From a virus: 39,539 nucleotides of DNA. Location: IMG/VR virus record IMGVR_UViG_3300028734_000038, positions 1 through 39,539 of that record, one strand, 5' to 3'. Each line of letters begins with the position of its first letter. The stretch's first letter is position 1. A program made the translations under genes and the position numbers. Of this stretch, positions 1 to 6,674 are shown piece after piece. The notes beneath the pieces were generated by a model. The model was not told where the DNA came from. It did not search any database and saw only the letters and a list, made by a program, of their open reading frames with translations.

Positions 1-2010
1 TTAAAAACATTATCTGAATTGAATGATGCCGTCGATAGATGGCTGCAACCTGTAGGCTGTACCGCTTTCCAAAGACCTTTAATTCTTACCAAGGAATTGA
101 TCGGAAGGATTAGAAAAAATCGTCCAAACAGTTCATTCTCAATGATCTTCCTAACTGATGGTTACAATAATGATTGTAGCTGGACTAGCGTTGTATCTGC
201 GTTGAAAGACTTAACCGATGATATTTCAGCATCTACTTTCGTTGAATATGGCTTCTATGCCGATTCACAAAGAATACAAGAAATGGCGTCCATATTAGGT
301 GGCGAAAGAATCAGCACATCTGATTTCGATGAATTTGAGCCAATCTTTGATAAGAAGATTTCATCTGGCGGCGGTTCAACTAAAAAAATTAGCGTTACAG
401 TTGATACCAAAGAGCTTTTATTTGGCTTGGTGTACAGTTGCGACGCTGATGGTTCAATCATTCTATACAACGTTGTCGATGGCAAAGTTGCTGTAAATGA
501 ATCTGTTAACGAGATATTTTTCTTCTCGAAATTAGGTAATAACAATTTAAACGAATACCCGAAGGAACTTGACACAGTATTATATACTGCAATATATGTT
601 CTAGCGGATAATCTTTTATATGACGAAGCCGAAAAAATCTTCACATTTCTTGGTGATGGATACTATTACAAGGAGCTGATGGATGCTTATGGAAAACAGA
701 AGTTGAACAACTTCAAGATCTCAATGAAAGCATGTATTACCGACACAAGTTTCAGATTTCCACAAGGCAGGTCAACGATTAAACCTGTTGACGACAATGC
801 TTATTGCTTGATGAATCTTATTTCTGATCTCGGTCAAATTAAAGATTGCTTACTATTCACAGGACACAAAGATTTTGTTTATAACAGAATTGGTGCAAAA
901 CGTGTGGCGGTTGGCAGTACATTAACCGAAGGTGAAAAAGAAAAACTAGCACACGCTAAGAATGTTGCAGAAATGGTTGAGATCAGTAAAGACCTTGAAA
1001 AAAACAAAGTCGATCTTACATTCACGACAACCGACCCAAATGCTGGGAGTCCTCTTACAAACCTTGTTTGGAACGAAGAAAGAGCCAATTTATCGATCTT
1101 AGTCAAATATGAAGGTGTTGTAACACTTCCAAAAAATGACTTCGGAATCGAAAGCGTAGCAAGCTTTAAATACAATACTTATACAGTTATCAAAGACGGT
1201 ATTCTTAATGTAACAAAATTGCCTGTTTCGTACTCGAAAGAACTTGAAGAATTGTTGATTGCCAATGAAGTATCATACTACAATGATTATTTTGAAGGCG
1301 ACCATATTATCAATGCAAATTCGACAGTCCATTACGAACCTCAATACATCGTTATCGACTTGGCGTCACTTCCAATCGTAAACAGAGGAATGGTTCGTTC
1401 GATTTCTGCTACCGATTTATCGAAACTTGAATGGGAATTGGTGAAATTACAAGGTGCAAAAAAGGTTTTTGATTCGTATAAGAAAGCAATGTTTCCAAAA
1501 ACAAGCAAGTCTTATGCAGATATGATCAGTCCTGAATGCGCTGAATGGTTGAAAACAATCGGTATTACTGATTACAATGGCTATGCGCCAAAAACATCAG
1601 CAGTCCTTAGCGGCGACAACTACATGTCCGTAAATCTTATCACAAAGATTAAAGGCTTGTCGGCATTGCCAAAGGTTGAAGATGTTGTCAGCAAAATGGC
1701 AAAAGGCGGCGATCTAAAATTGGGTGAATTCGTTATGTCGTCAGCAGTTACTGACGTTCTAAATGAGTTAGCTCTTGATAAAGATAACTTACCAGCACTC
1801 GAAGAATTCTTCAACACGCAGTTCAATGAGATTAATACCCTCAAACGTAAGCTGTTGCAGTATATCGCACAGATTAAATTCTCACTTATCCTGTCAAGGA
1901 AATGGTTTACAGAGTTTAAGAATTTCGACGAAAACAAATTGTCCGTCAAATACGATGGACAAGCATTAGACTTTACTTTCGATCTTACCGAAAAGGAAGT
2001 GAAAATCTAA
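1..2010 (+). CDS. vWA-domain protein, 5' end cut by the window
   Basis: The reading frame is open from base 1, so the gene starts upstream; 669 residues are visible. The first ~110 residues are the second half of a von Willebrand factor A domain: GCTAF can supply the MIDAS threonine and FLTDG (about nt 148-162) the MIDAS aspartate. The DxSxS part lies outside the window. The remaining ~550 residues are a soluble alpha/beta tail that I do not recognise. vWA domains bind divalent metal and mediate protein-protein contacts; the partner here is unknown. A TTG at 19 is not a credible start because coding continues before it. A hairpin terminator follows 8 nt after the stop. Confidence 0.85.
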   Translation, partial: LKTLSELNDAVDRWLQPVGCTAFQRPLILTKELIGRIRKNRPNSSFSMIFLTDGYNNDCSWTSVVSALKDLTDDISASTFVEYGFYADSQRIQEMASILGGERISTSDFDEFEPIFDKKISSGGGSTKKISVTVDTKELLFGLVYSCDADGSIILYNVVDGKVAVNESVNEIFFFSKLGNNNLNEYPKELDTVLYTAIYVLADNLLYDEAEKIFTFLGDGYYYKELMDAYGKQKLNNFKISMKACITDTSFRFPQGRSTIKPVDDNAYCLMNLISDLGQIKDCLLFTGHKDFVYNRIGAKRVAVGSTLTEGEKEKLAHAKNVAEMVEISKDLEKNKVDLTFTTTDPNAGSPLTNLVWNEERANLSILVKYEGVVTLPKNDFGIESVASFKYNTYTVIKDGILNVTKLPVSYSKELEELLIANEVSYYNDYFEGDHIINANSTVHYEPQYIVIDLASLPIVNRGMVRSISATDLSKLEWELVKLQGAKKVFDSYKKAMFPKTSKSYADMISPECAEWLKTIGITDYNGYAPKTSAVLSGDNYMSVNLITKIKGLSALPKVEDVVSKMAKGGDLKLGEFVMSSAVTDVLNELALDKDNLPALEEFFNTQFNEINTLKRKLLQYIAQIKFSLILSRKWFTEFKNFDENKLSVKYDGQALDFTFDLTEKEVKI

Positions 2011-2018
2011 ATAAATAA

Positions 2019-2053
2019 AATGCGGTGCTTCTATGAGGCATCGCATTATTTAC
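2019..2053 (+). terminator. Hairpin terminator after the vWA gene
   Basis: A 10-bp stem (2019-2028 with 2038-2047, one G-U pair) encloses a 9-nt loop and is followed by a short T-rich tail. It sits directly after the stop codon at 2010. Confidence 0.7.
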
Positions 2054-2212
2054 TTTCACACAATTTTGATTACGGCTCAGATGAAATTGGAAAGCTAGTT
2101 ATGATTGTCAAACCGTCTAAATGTGTTCTCACAGGATGCGGCGATTTTTAATAAAGCATATATAAAAAAAATAAGTAAAATCTTGTGGTGTAAAGACGAA
2201 CCGCATAAATAT

Positions 2213-2836
2213 ATGACAAATACACAAAAATTTGTAAAGCGAGAATTAGAGATTCTTGCAGCAACAGTTCCAGATGCAGTTATAACACCTTTCGCAAAAG
2301 AAATACTTGCTTTATGTGAAGCATTTGGGAACTCAGGGCAGAGTGGAGGTTCTGCGCCATATACAGCAAGCGTGCTTGCGCAAGCAATTAAGAAACTTTT
2401 ACTCCAAGAGCCAATTTGCGACGTAACTGGACATGAGAATGAATGGATTAACGTTAGCGAAGTTTCTAATGACATTGACTTATATCAGAATTGTAGATGT
2501 AGTGCTTTATTTAAAAATAGCAAGGAGAGCAAAGCGAATTATTTGGATGCCATTGTTTGGAAGGGGACGGAAGCATATGACACATTTACAGGTAGAGTTT
2601 ATATCGACGATAAAGACTTCGAACTGATTGGGAGTAGCCATTATGTGAAATTTCCGTTTAAACCAAAAACATTTTATATCGATGTGGTTCGAGTTCCAAT
2701 TACAAAAGAATTGGCTGAAAGTAGAGGCATGCACTATATTGAAGACGGGTTAAAAGAATGTTACTATACTATTTTAAAAAATCCCAAACAATTGGAAAAG
2801 GTTTTTAAATACTATGATAAAAGATGTATCGTCTAA
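2213..2836 (+). CDS. Phage protein of unknown function (YQNCRCSALFK type)
   Basis: About 207 residues from ATG 2213; an in-frame TTG at 2105 would add 36 residues. The pattern resembles a phage family I know only as hypothetical: an N-terminal helical part, GQSGGSAPY, a Trp-containing EWINVSE segment, the core LYQNCRCSALFK, and a C-terminal VKFPFKPKTFYIDVVRVPI strand. No catalytic motif is evident. I prefer ATG 2213 because the family core begins there, and the stretch upstream resembles the sequence that precedes the next gene (see findings). The 3' end overlaps the next frame by 13 nt. Confidence 0.75.
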   Translation: MTNTQKFVKRELEILAATVPDAVITPFAKEILALCEAFGNSGQSGGSAPYTASVLAQAIKKLLLQEPICDVTGHENEWINVSEVSNDIDLYQNCRCSALFKNSKESKANYLDAIVWKGTEAYDTFTGRVYIDDKDFELIGSSHYVKFPFKPKTFYIDVVRVPITKELAESRGMHYIEDGLKECYYTILKNPKQLEKVFKYYDKRCIV

Positions 2837-3090
2837 ATGCGCCCTCACAAGATAAGAAACATATGTATAAAAAAATAAGTAAAACCGACGAAATTAATGC
2901 TCGGCTACAACAAGAAGGAAAGGTATATTTATTGAATACTGATAAGGATTTACAAAAAATGATCGATATGAATCAGATTATGGATGAAGCTAGATACGAA
3001 CATCAGGATTTTGTTCTTAACTTCTGTCCTACTTGTATTCAAATGACAAACCATTTGAGTGGAATATGTCAAAAATGTCGAATTAAATAA
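2824..3090 (+). CDS. Small zinc-ribbon-like protein
   Basis: An 88-residue protein whose C-terminus has two CxxC pairs (CPTC and CQKC, ten residues apart), which can form a zinc knuckle or ribbon. The N-terminus (YRLNAPSQD...YKKISK) resembles the frame upstream of the preceding gene (NRLNVFSQD...YIKKISK), so part of it may be duplicated leader rather than mature protein. An alternative start is ATG 2863, giving 75 residues. Function unknown; DNA or RNA binding is possible from the cysteine pattern alone. Confidence 0.65.
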   Translation: MYRLNAPSQDKKHMYKKISKTDEINARLQQEGKVYLLNTDKDLQKMIDMNQIMDEARYEHQDFVLNFCPTCIQMTNHLSGICQKCRIK

Positions 3091-3152
3091 TATCTCATTA
3101 TCAGTCAGTTAGAATTATTACGAAGAATTTTTTCATTTTATATGGAAAAATG

Positions 3153-3183
3153 TTTGGTAGTTAAAAAAATTGTATTACTTTTG
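3153..3183 (+). promoter_or_regulatory. Host-type (Bacteroidota) promoter
   Basis: TTTG (3153-3156), 19-nt spacer, TACTTTTG (3176-3183) matches the Bacteroidota consensus TTTG/TAnnTTTG. Transcription should start near 3190 and run to the terminator at 3457-3490. Confidence 0.75.
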
Positions 3184-3189
3184 TGCCAT

Positions 3190-3456
3190 GATCATCAAAT
3201 GAGGCGACGAGATTTTATTTTAATACTTCTCAAACTTTTATGAAAATCATACTATTTATATTTTTAAAACATACAAAAAAAACGAAAATGAAAAGGAACA
3301 TATCATCAGCAACCATATCGGGAATTACATCGGGATCAATATCTCGCAATAGTAATGGTATGTCAAGATGTAATTTCATTTTTACAGGTATTAATACAGG
3401 CATACAAAAAATAGATTGGGTTCTCTTAATGTGAGAATTTTAAAACCTTAAACAGG
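3190..3456 (+). ncRNA. Short independent transcript, possible ncRNA or micro-ORF
   Basis: This 270-nt stretch has its own host-type promoter and its own strong terminator but no convincing gene. The best frame is ATG 3288 to TGA 3434, a 48-residue peptide rich in Ser, Ile, Thr and Gly (starting MKRNISSATISGITSGS), which loosely recalls an attenuator leader peptide. A small hairpin lies at about 3420-3436. Either a small RNA or a leader peptide gene is possible; sequence alone does not decide. Confidence 0.4.
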
Positions 3457-3490
3457 AAACCCGATCTACAGCAAATAGATCGGGTTTTTT
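3457..3490 (+). terminator. Strong Rho-independent terminator
   Basis: A perfect 12-bp stem (AAACCCGATCTA with its complement), a 7-nt loop and a T6 tail. Confidence 0.9.
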
Positions 3491-3541
3491 CGTTGATAGC
3501 AGTAAGGCTATCGTTTCTTTGACATGTTGGAATTAAAATAA

Positions 3542-3626
3542 GCAAGGCTAGCTAAGTGGTCGAAAGTAGGTGATTGCAAACCATCTGGAAGAAATTCCCT
3601 CACTGGTTCAAATCCAGTGCCTTGCT
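3542..3626 (+). tRNA. tRNA with GCA anticodon (Cys) and long variable arm
   Basis: Acceptor GCAAGGC/GCCTTGC pairs perfectly, the T-arm is ACTGG-TTCAAAT-CCAGT, and the anticodon loop TTGCAAA reads GCA (Cys, codon TGC). The variable region is 16 nt with a GGAA/TTCC stem, a class II feature, and the D-arm (GCTAAGTGGTCGAAAGT) resembles tRNA-Ser. Pair 31-39 is A-C. It may be charged with Cys or, if the body dictates identity, Ser. CCA is not encoded. Confidence 0.75.
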
Positions 3627-3646
3627 CATATCATATTGATAATCAT

Positions 3647-3722
3647 AGGGTTGTATCACCTCTGCCTGATAAGCAGTTGAAAGTGTAATGGTCACATGTG
3701 GGTTCAAGTCCCATCCTCCCTA
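3647..3722 (+). tRNA. Aberrant tRNA-Ile (GAT), D-loop sequence displaced
   Basis: The T-arm (GTGGG-TTCAAGT-CCCAT) and anticodon arm (TCTGC-CTGATAA-GCAGT, anticodon GAT) are clear. The acceptor AGGGTTG/CCTCCCT has two mismatches. Only 7 nt (TATCACC) separate acceptor and anticodon arm, so there is no normal D-arm. The 20 nt after the anticodon arm contain GTGTAATGG, which is D-arm sequence in neighbouring tRNAs. Segment lengths 7-7-17-20-17-7-1 equal those of the tRNA at 8447. Confidence 0.6.
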
Positions 3723-3752
3723 CAACAAAGAAAAAATAAAGTTGCTTAATTT

Positions 3753-3782
3753 TGTAACCTTTTCAAAGTTTCTTCGTATAAT
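3753..3782 (+). promoter_or_regulatory. ECF-type promoter upstream of the HNH gene
   Basis: TGTAAC, 16-nt spacer, CGTATAAT. It has the same geometry as the cluster at 34-39 kb but lacks the CTTAAACAAACA leader that follows most copies there. Confidence 0.75.
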
Positions 3783-3854
3783 AGAAAAAGATTTATGAGT
3801 ACAAAAATTAAATGATGATTTTTCGAACCATTGTAGTATTTATATTAAAATAGT

Positions 3855-4526
3855 ATGATGAAAGATCAAATTATCGAATTACGAAAATTGGGAAATTCGT
3901 ACAACGAAATAGTAAGTAAACTTGGTTGTACAAAGTCAAATGTCTCATATCATTGTGGCAAATTAGGAATTAATTTACATAATGATAATCCGAAAAAAAT
4001 AAGTGAACAAATCGTAGAGTCAATAAGAAACGATAAAATTTCGTTGTCGTCTAAAGAGATTGCTTTAAAATATAATGTTAGCGTAAGTACAGTGAATAAA
4101 TTTACAAAGATGAAGTCAAGGTCTTTAGATATAAAACCTGAAAGTAGCGTATGTTTAAATTGTGGTAAAGAAACACCGTATAGAAAAGAGAAACGATTTT
4201 GTAGCAATCAATGCGGTGCTCAATATATACACAAATTGGCTTATAAAGATTTTTTAGAAAATAACGAAAAATATTGTGTTGGAAATTACACAGCTAAAAA
4301 TTTTAAGGACTTTATTGTAGCTGAGCAAAATGATAAATGCTTGATATGTGGAATGTCAGCAATTTGGGAAAACAAAATATTAGTTTTCGTTTTAGATCAC
4401 ATTGACGGTAATGCTTCAAATAACAAAAGAGAAAATTTAAGATTAATTTGTCCTAATTGCGATTCGCAAACAAGCACATTTAAATCGAAAACGAAGGTTT
4501 CAATGAGAAGAAATTATAATAAATAA
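3855..4526 (+). CDS. HNH homing endonuclease with HTH N-terminus
   Basis: A 223-residue protein. Residues ~1-90 carry two helix-turn-helix-like segments (LGNSYNEIVSKLGCTKSNVSYH and SSKEIALKYNVSVSTVNKF) for DNA recognition. A Cys pair (CLNCG...CSNQC) follows. Residues ~155-205 are an HNH nuclease: CLICG, then LDHIDGNASNN, then ENLRLICPNC, with metal-binding Cys and His and catalytic DH. Such free-standing phage nucleases cut intron- or gene-less alleles to spread. It sits between tRNA genes and is transcribed from an ECF-type promoter, so it is probably expressed with the small genes at 34-39 kb. A second in-frame ATG follows at 3858. Confidence 0.92.
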   Translation: MMKDQIIELRKLGNSYNEIVSKLGCTKSNVSYHCGKLGINLHNDNPKKISEQIVESIRNDKISLSSKEIALKYNVSVSTVNKFTKMKSRSLDIKPESSVCLNCGKETPYRKEKRFCSNQCGAQYIHKLAYKDFLENNEKYCVGNYTAKNFKDFIVAEQNDKCLICGMSAIWENKILVFVLDHIDGNASNNKRENLRLICPNCDSQTSTFKSKTKVSMRRNYNK

Positions 4527-4531
4527 TATAT

Positions 4532-4614
4532 GGAAGGTAGCATGCAGTGGTGCATAAGTGGCTTTGAACACCATGCCGATGTAAAAGTCGAGAGTTCGAT
4601 TCTTTTACCTTCCG
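4532..4614 (+). tRNA. tRNA-Ser (TGA)
   Basis: Acceptor GGAAGGT/ACCTTCC, D-stem ATGC/GCAT, anticodon loop TTTGAAC reading TGA, a 15-nt variable region as expected for Ser, and T-arm GAGAG-TTCGATT-CTTTT with G-U pairs. Pair 31-39 is C-A. CCA is not encoded. Confidence 0.8.
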
Positions 4615-4940
4615 CTTAGAAGTAAGATTAGTCTGAGACAAAGTACACGTCATGGCAACCACGCCAGCTTCTACACGCATAGCTGATTGATTAACAGAGT
4701 CATTCAGTCTGGTACTTAGAAGTAGTGTTAGCAATTGTTCTGTTTATTTGCTAATGATATTTATTAATTGCCGTTTCCGAATTGCTTAAGATGCTGCCAT
4801 TAAGATTCTGTTTGGGACAATTAGAAAGGATGTGTTGAACTACCCGATTATAAAAGGTCTCCTGAGATTTTATGAATCTTTGTAATAAGGTTCGTGGTCG
4901 TGAGTAAGAGGCTCACATCGGAAATAAAATATTTAAAATT
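4615..4940 (+). other. 326-base gap between tRNAs, no gene seen
   Basis: No convincing ORF or complete tRNA. It contains a direct repeat (CTTAGAAGTA near 4615 and 4726) and two hairpins with tRNA-like 5-bp stem/7-nt loop geometry: GAGAT/ATCTT around 4866-4882 and GTGAG/CTCAC around 4900-4916. Neither has a canonical T-loop. This could be decayed tRNA sequence or spacer processed out of a long tRNA precursor. Confidence 0.4.
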
Positions 4941-5014
4941 GGGGAGGTAGCTCAGTTGGTAGTAGCGGTGGATTGAAGATCCACAGGTCGTCGGTTCAAG
5001 TCCGACTCTCCCCA
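4941..5014 (+). tRNA. tRNA-Phe (GAA)
   Basis: Acceptor GGGGAGG/TCTCCCC, a standard D-arm with GTTGGT, anticodon arm GTGGA-TTGAAGA-TCCAC, 5-nt variable loop, T-arm GTCGG-TTCAAGT-CCGAC. A canonical class I tRNA; CCA is not encoded. Confidence 0.95.
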
Positions 5015-5095
5015 CGAAAAACAATGGTGCTTAGTATTGTTACTTCAATGGATGAAACAAAACACAATGCTGCAAAATTCCTTGTTTTTATTATC

Positions 5096-5169
5096 GCAGT
5101 GATGGTGTTTAATGGTTAGCATATAACCTTGCCAAGGTTGAGGTGGAAGTTCGAATCTTCTTCATTGCT
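5096..5169 (+). tRNA. tRNA-Gly (GCC)
   Basis: Acceptor GCAGTGA/TCATTGC, anticodon arm TAACC-TTGCCAA-GGTTG reading GCC, T-arm GGAAG-TTCGAAT-CTTCT. Canonical lengths. Its 3' end overlaps the end of a small antisense ORF. Confidence 0.92.
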
Positions 5170-5383
5170 CTTTTTTTATATTTATTATTTCGGTGATGAA
5201 ATCTAAATATTTTTTTGATGTTCGCTCTTTGACATATTTTTGAGCAGATGTATCGATAACATAATAATCAATAGAATTATTGGCGCATGCTGTTATTTTT
5301 AAATTATCATTGATCTGGGTTTGACGTAATTTTCTCTCGCCAAAAACAGGTAAATTAAATTTAATCCCGATCACCTGCTCCAC
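5162..5383 (-). CDS. Small antisense ORF between two tRNA-Gly genes
   Basis: A 73-residue frame with a GTG start that exactly fills the space between tRNA-Gly(GCC) and tRNA-Gly(TCC) on the opposite strand. Its composition looks protein-like (mixed polar and hydrophobic, Lys-rich C-terminus), but I recognise no family and see no promoter. It could be the surviving end of a decayed gene, such as a homing endonuclease in this island, or chance. Confidence 0.3.
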   Translation of the reverse strand: MEQVIGIKFNLPVFGERKLRQTQINDNLKITACANNSIDYYVIDTSAQKYVKERTSKKYLDFITEIINIKKEQ

Positions 5384-5393
5384 AAATTAAATT

Positions 5394-5479
5394 GCAGTAA
5401 TCGCATAGTTGGTCGATTGCGCCAGCCTTCCAAGCTGGAAAGAGAAATCACGGCGAGGGTTCGAATCCCTCTTACTGCT
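5394..5479 (+). tRNA. tRNA-Gly (TCC) with 16-nt variable region
   Basis: Acceptor GCAGTAA/TTACTGC, anticodon arm CCAGC-CTTCCAA-GCTGG reading TCC, T-arm GAGGG-TTCGAAT-CCCTC, all perfectly paired. The variable region is 16 nt (AAAGAGAAATCACGGC), where class I glycine tRNAs normally have 4-5. Confidence 0.88.
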
Positions 5480-5495
5480 CAATAAATTGTTAATA

Positions 5496-5768
5496 ATGAA
5501 ACTGAAAAACATATTGAAAGCCTTATGGGGTCAGTTACCAGCACAAAGAGCATTTAGGAATTTTTTTATCACTGGAAATGCTTTAGGCATGTTTAACATA
5601 AGAAGTCATCAGTGTGAAAATGGTACTCCAAAGGTTATGTACAATACCAGAGCCACAGCACAAAAAGCTGCTGATAGCATGGGTAAAAAAATGAATAAGC
5701 ATTTCTCGGTTTATAAATGTATCTATTGTGATGGGTATCACTTAGGTAAGAATAGAGATAATAAATAG
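5496..5768 (+). CDS. Small phage protein with C-terminal CxxC/H motif
   Basis: 90 residues from ATG 5496; longer frames start inside the upstream tRNA and are rejected. A basic N-terminus is followed by RATAQKAADSMGKKMNKHFSVYKC, then CIYCDGYHLG. This C-terminal Cys/Cys/His pattern after a repeated Ala/Lys helix recurs in many phage hypothetical proteins and suggests a small zinc-binding fold. The stop codon overlaps the next tRNA by two bases, so the message and the tRNA probably share one transcript. Confidence 0.75.
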   Translation: MKLKNILKALWGQLPAQRAFRNFFITGNALGMFNIRSHQCENGTPKVMYNTRATAQKAADSMGKKMNKHFSVYKCIYCDGYHLGKNRDNK

Positions 5769-5839
5769 TGGTATAGCTCAGTTGGTAGAGCATGGGTATC
5801 ATAAGCCCTGTGTCATAGGTTCGATTCCTATTGCCGCTA
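5767..5839 (+). tRNA. tRNA with CAT anticodon, normal variable loop
   Basis: Acceptor AGTGGTA/TGCCGCT (G-U pairs), D-arm GCTC-AGTTGGTA-GAGC, anticodon loop ATCATAA reading CAT, variable loop GTGTC, T-arm ATAGG-TTCGATT-CCTAT. Elongator Met or, if lysidine-modified, Ile(AUA). Confidence 0.9.
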
Positions 5840-5857
5840 CAAACTAATAAATATATA

Positions 5858-6088
5858 ATGGTAGAAATTAAGTTTAATTCACACGGAAAATTGAAAATGG
5901 ATAATGATACAAAAATCAAGGCTGGCGATACTGTTGAATACAGCTATGCTGATAATAACCCAAACGATAGAACAAGAAAAATGATCGTAACGCTTAGAGG
6001 CACTTGGGATGGTGATAAGGTTTCATTCAACGATAAGAAAAATACCGTAGTTAAAACTACTCATTGGCTAACATTAATAGAAGAATAA
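5858..6088 (+). CDS. Small unknown protein
   Basis: 76 residues from ATG 5858; an earlier TTG lies inside the tRNA. The sequence looks like a small beta barrel: KIKAGDTVEYSYADNN, then MIVTLRGTWDGDKVSFND, then TTHWLTLIEE. No family recognised. It lies between two tRNA-CAT genes and is followed one base later by a 45-residue frame. Confidence 0.75.
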   Translation: MVEIKFNSHGKLKMDNDTKIKAGDTVEYSYADNNPNDRTRKMIVTLRGTWDGDKVSFNDKKNTVVKTTHWLTLIEE

Positions 6089-6089
6089 T

Positions 6090-6227
6090 ATGCAAGAAAA
6101 AGAAGATGCTATTGAGGAAAGGGATGATAAGCTTTCATACGAGAATTATAATCATGTTGATGGCAAATTTCATAAAGTAAGACGTAAGAATACGCATCTT
6201 ACGCCAAAGAAGAAAAAACGAAAGTAA
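6090..6227 (+). CDS. Tiny lysine-rich protein
   Basis: 45 residues with an acidic N-terminal half (MQEKEDAIEERDD) and a strongly basic C-terminus ending PKKKKRK. The start codon is one base after the upstream stop, typical of coupled translation. The basic tail could bind nucleic acid; no family recognised. Confidence 0.6.
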   Translation: MQEKEDAIEERDDKLSYENYNHVDGKFHKVRRKNTHLTPKKKKRK

Positions 6228-6235
6228 AAATATAT

Positions 6236-6325
6236 TGCGAGTTAGAGAAGTCAGGCCTATCTCACCAGTCTCATAAGCTGGAGTACCGTTTAAAAGTATC
6301 GTTGGTTCGAATCCAGCACTCGCTT
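6236..6325 (+). tRNA. tRNA with CAT anticodon and 19-nt variable arm
   Basis: D-arm GAGA/TCTC, anticodon arm CCAGT-CTCATAA-GCTGG reading CAT, T-arm GTTGG-TTCGAAT-CCAGC. The acceptor pairs over six bases (GCGAGT/ACTCGC) with T-T at position 1-72. The 19-nt variable region has a GTAC/GTAT stem, a class II trait not expected for Met or Ile2. Confidence 0.82.
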
Positions 6326-6339
6326 CATTAAAAACACAC

Positions 6340-6424
6340 TGCGGAATGGTGTAATTGGCAACACACGAGGCTCATAACCTTGAGACATTAAATGCTTGTA
6401 TTGGTTCGAATCCAATTTCCGCTT
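6340..6424 (+). tRNA. tRNA with CAT anticodon and 17-nt variable region
   Basis: D-arm GTGT-AATTGGCA-ACAC, anticodon arm CGAGG-CTCATAA-CCTTG reading CAT, T-arm ATTGG-TTCGAAT-CCAAT, acceptor GCGGAA/TTCCGC with T-T at 1-72 as in its neighbour. The 17-nt variable region can form a short ACA/TGT stem. Confidence 0.82.
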
Positions 6425-6438
6425 CTATAATTATAATT

Positions 6439-6512
6439 GGTCGTGTGGCGCAATTGGTTAGCGCAATTGTCTTATACACAAAAGGTTGTGGGTTCAAGTC
6501 CCACCATGACCA
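6439..6512 (+). tRNA. tRNA-Ile (TAT)
   Basis: Acceptor GGTCGTG/CATGACC, D-arm GCGC/GCGC, anticodon loop CTTATAC reading TAT (AUA codons), variable loop AGGTT, T-arm GTGGG-TTCAAGT-CCCAC. AUA codons are common in the nearby AT-rich genes. Confidence 0.92.
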
Positions 6513-6524
6513 CAACAAATACAT

Positions 6525-6605
6525 GCTTAGTTAGCCAAGTGGCAAGGCAGCAGACTGTTAATCTGCCGAAGAAATTCATCGTAGGTTCGATCCCTACACT
6601 AAGCG
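6525..6605 (+). tRNA. tRNA-Asn (GTT) with 14-nt variable region
   Basis: Acceptor GCTTAGT/ACTAAGC, D-arm GCC/GGC, anticodon arm GCAGA-CTGTTAA-TCTGC reading GTT, T-arm GTAGG-TTCGATC-CCTAC, all perfectly paired. The variable region CGAAGAAATTCATC has a GAA/TTC stem and shares GAAGAAATTC with the GCA tRNA at 3542. Confidence 0.88.
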
Positions 6606-6625
6606 CAAATACTTTATATTTTTTG

Positions 6626-6656
6626 TTGCATATCTAATTTATTATCATTAAATTTG
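6626..6656 (+). promoter_or_regulatory. Host-type promoter for the 6675-7574 operon
   Basis: TTG (6626-6628), 20-nt spacer, TAAATTTG (6649-6656). It sits 19 bases before the first ATG of the operon. Confidence 0.6.
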
Positions 6657-6674
6657 CAGCCTAAAACATTTAAT

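Noticed and set aside
255-1949. Antisense frames of 98-129 residues inside the vWA gene
   Set aside because: They are shadows of the strongly coding plus strand, low in complexity and without promoters.
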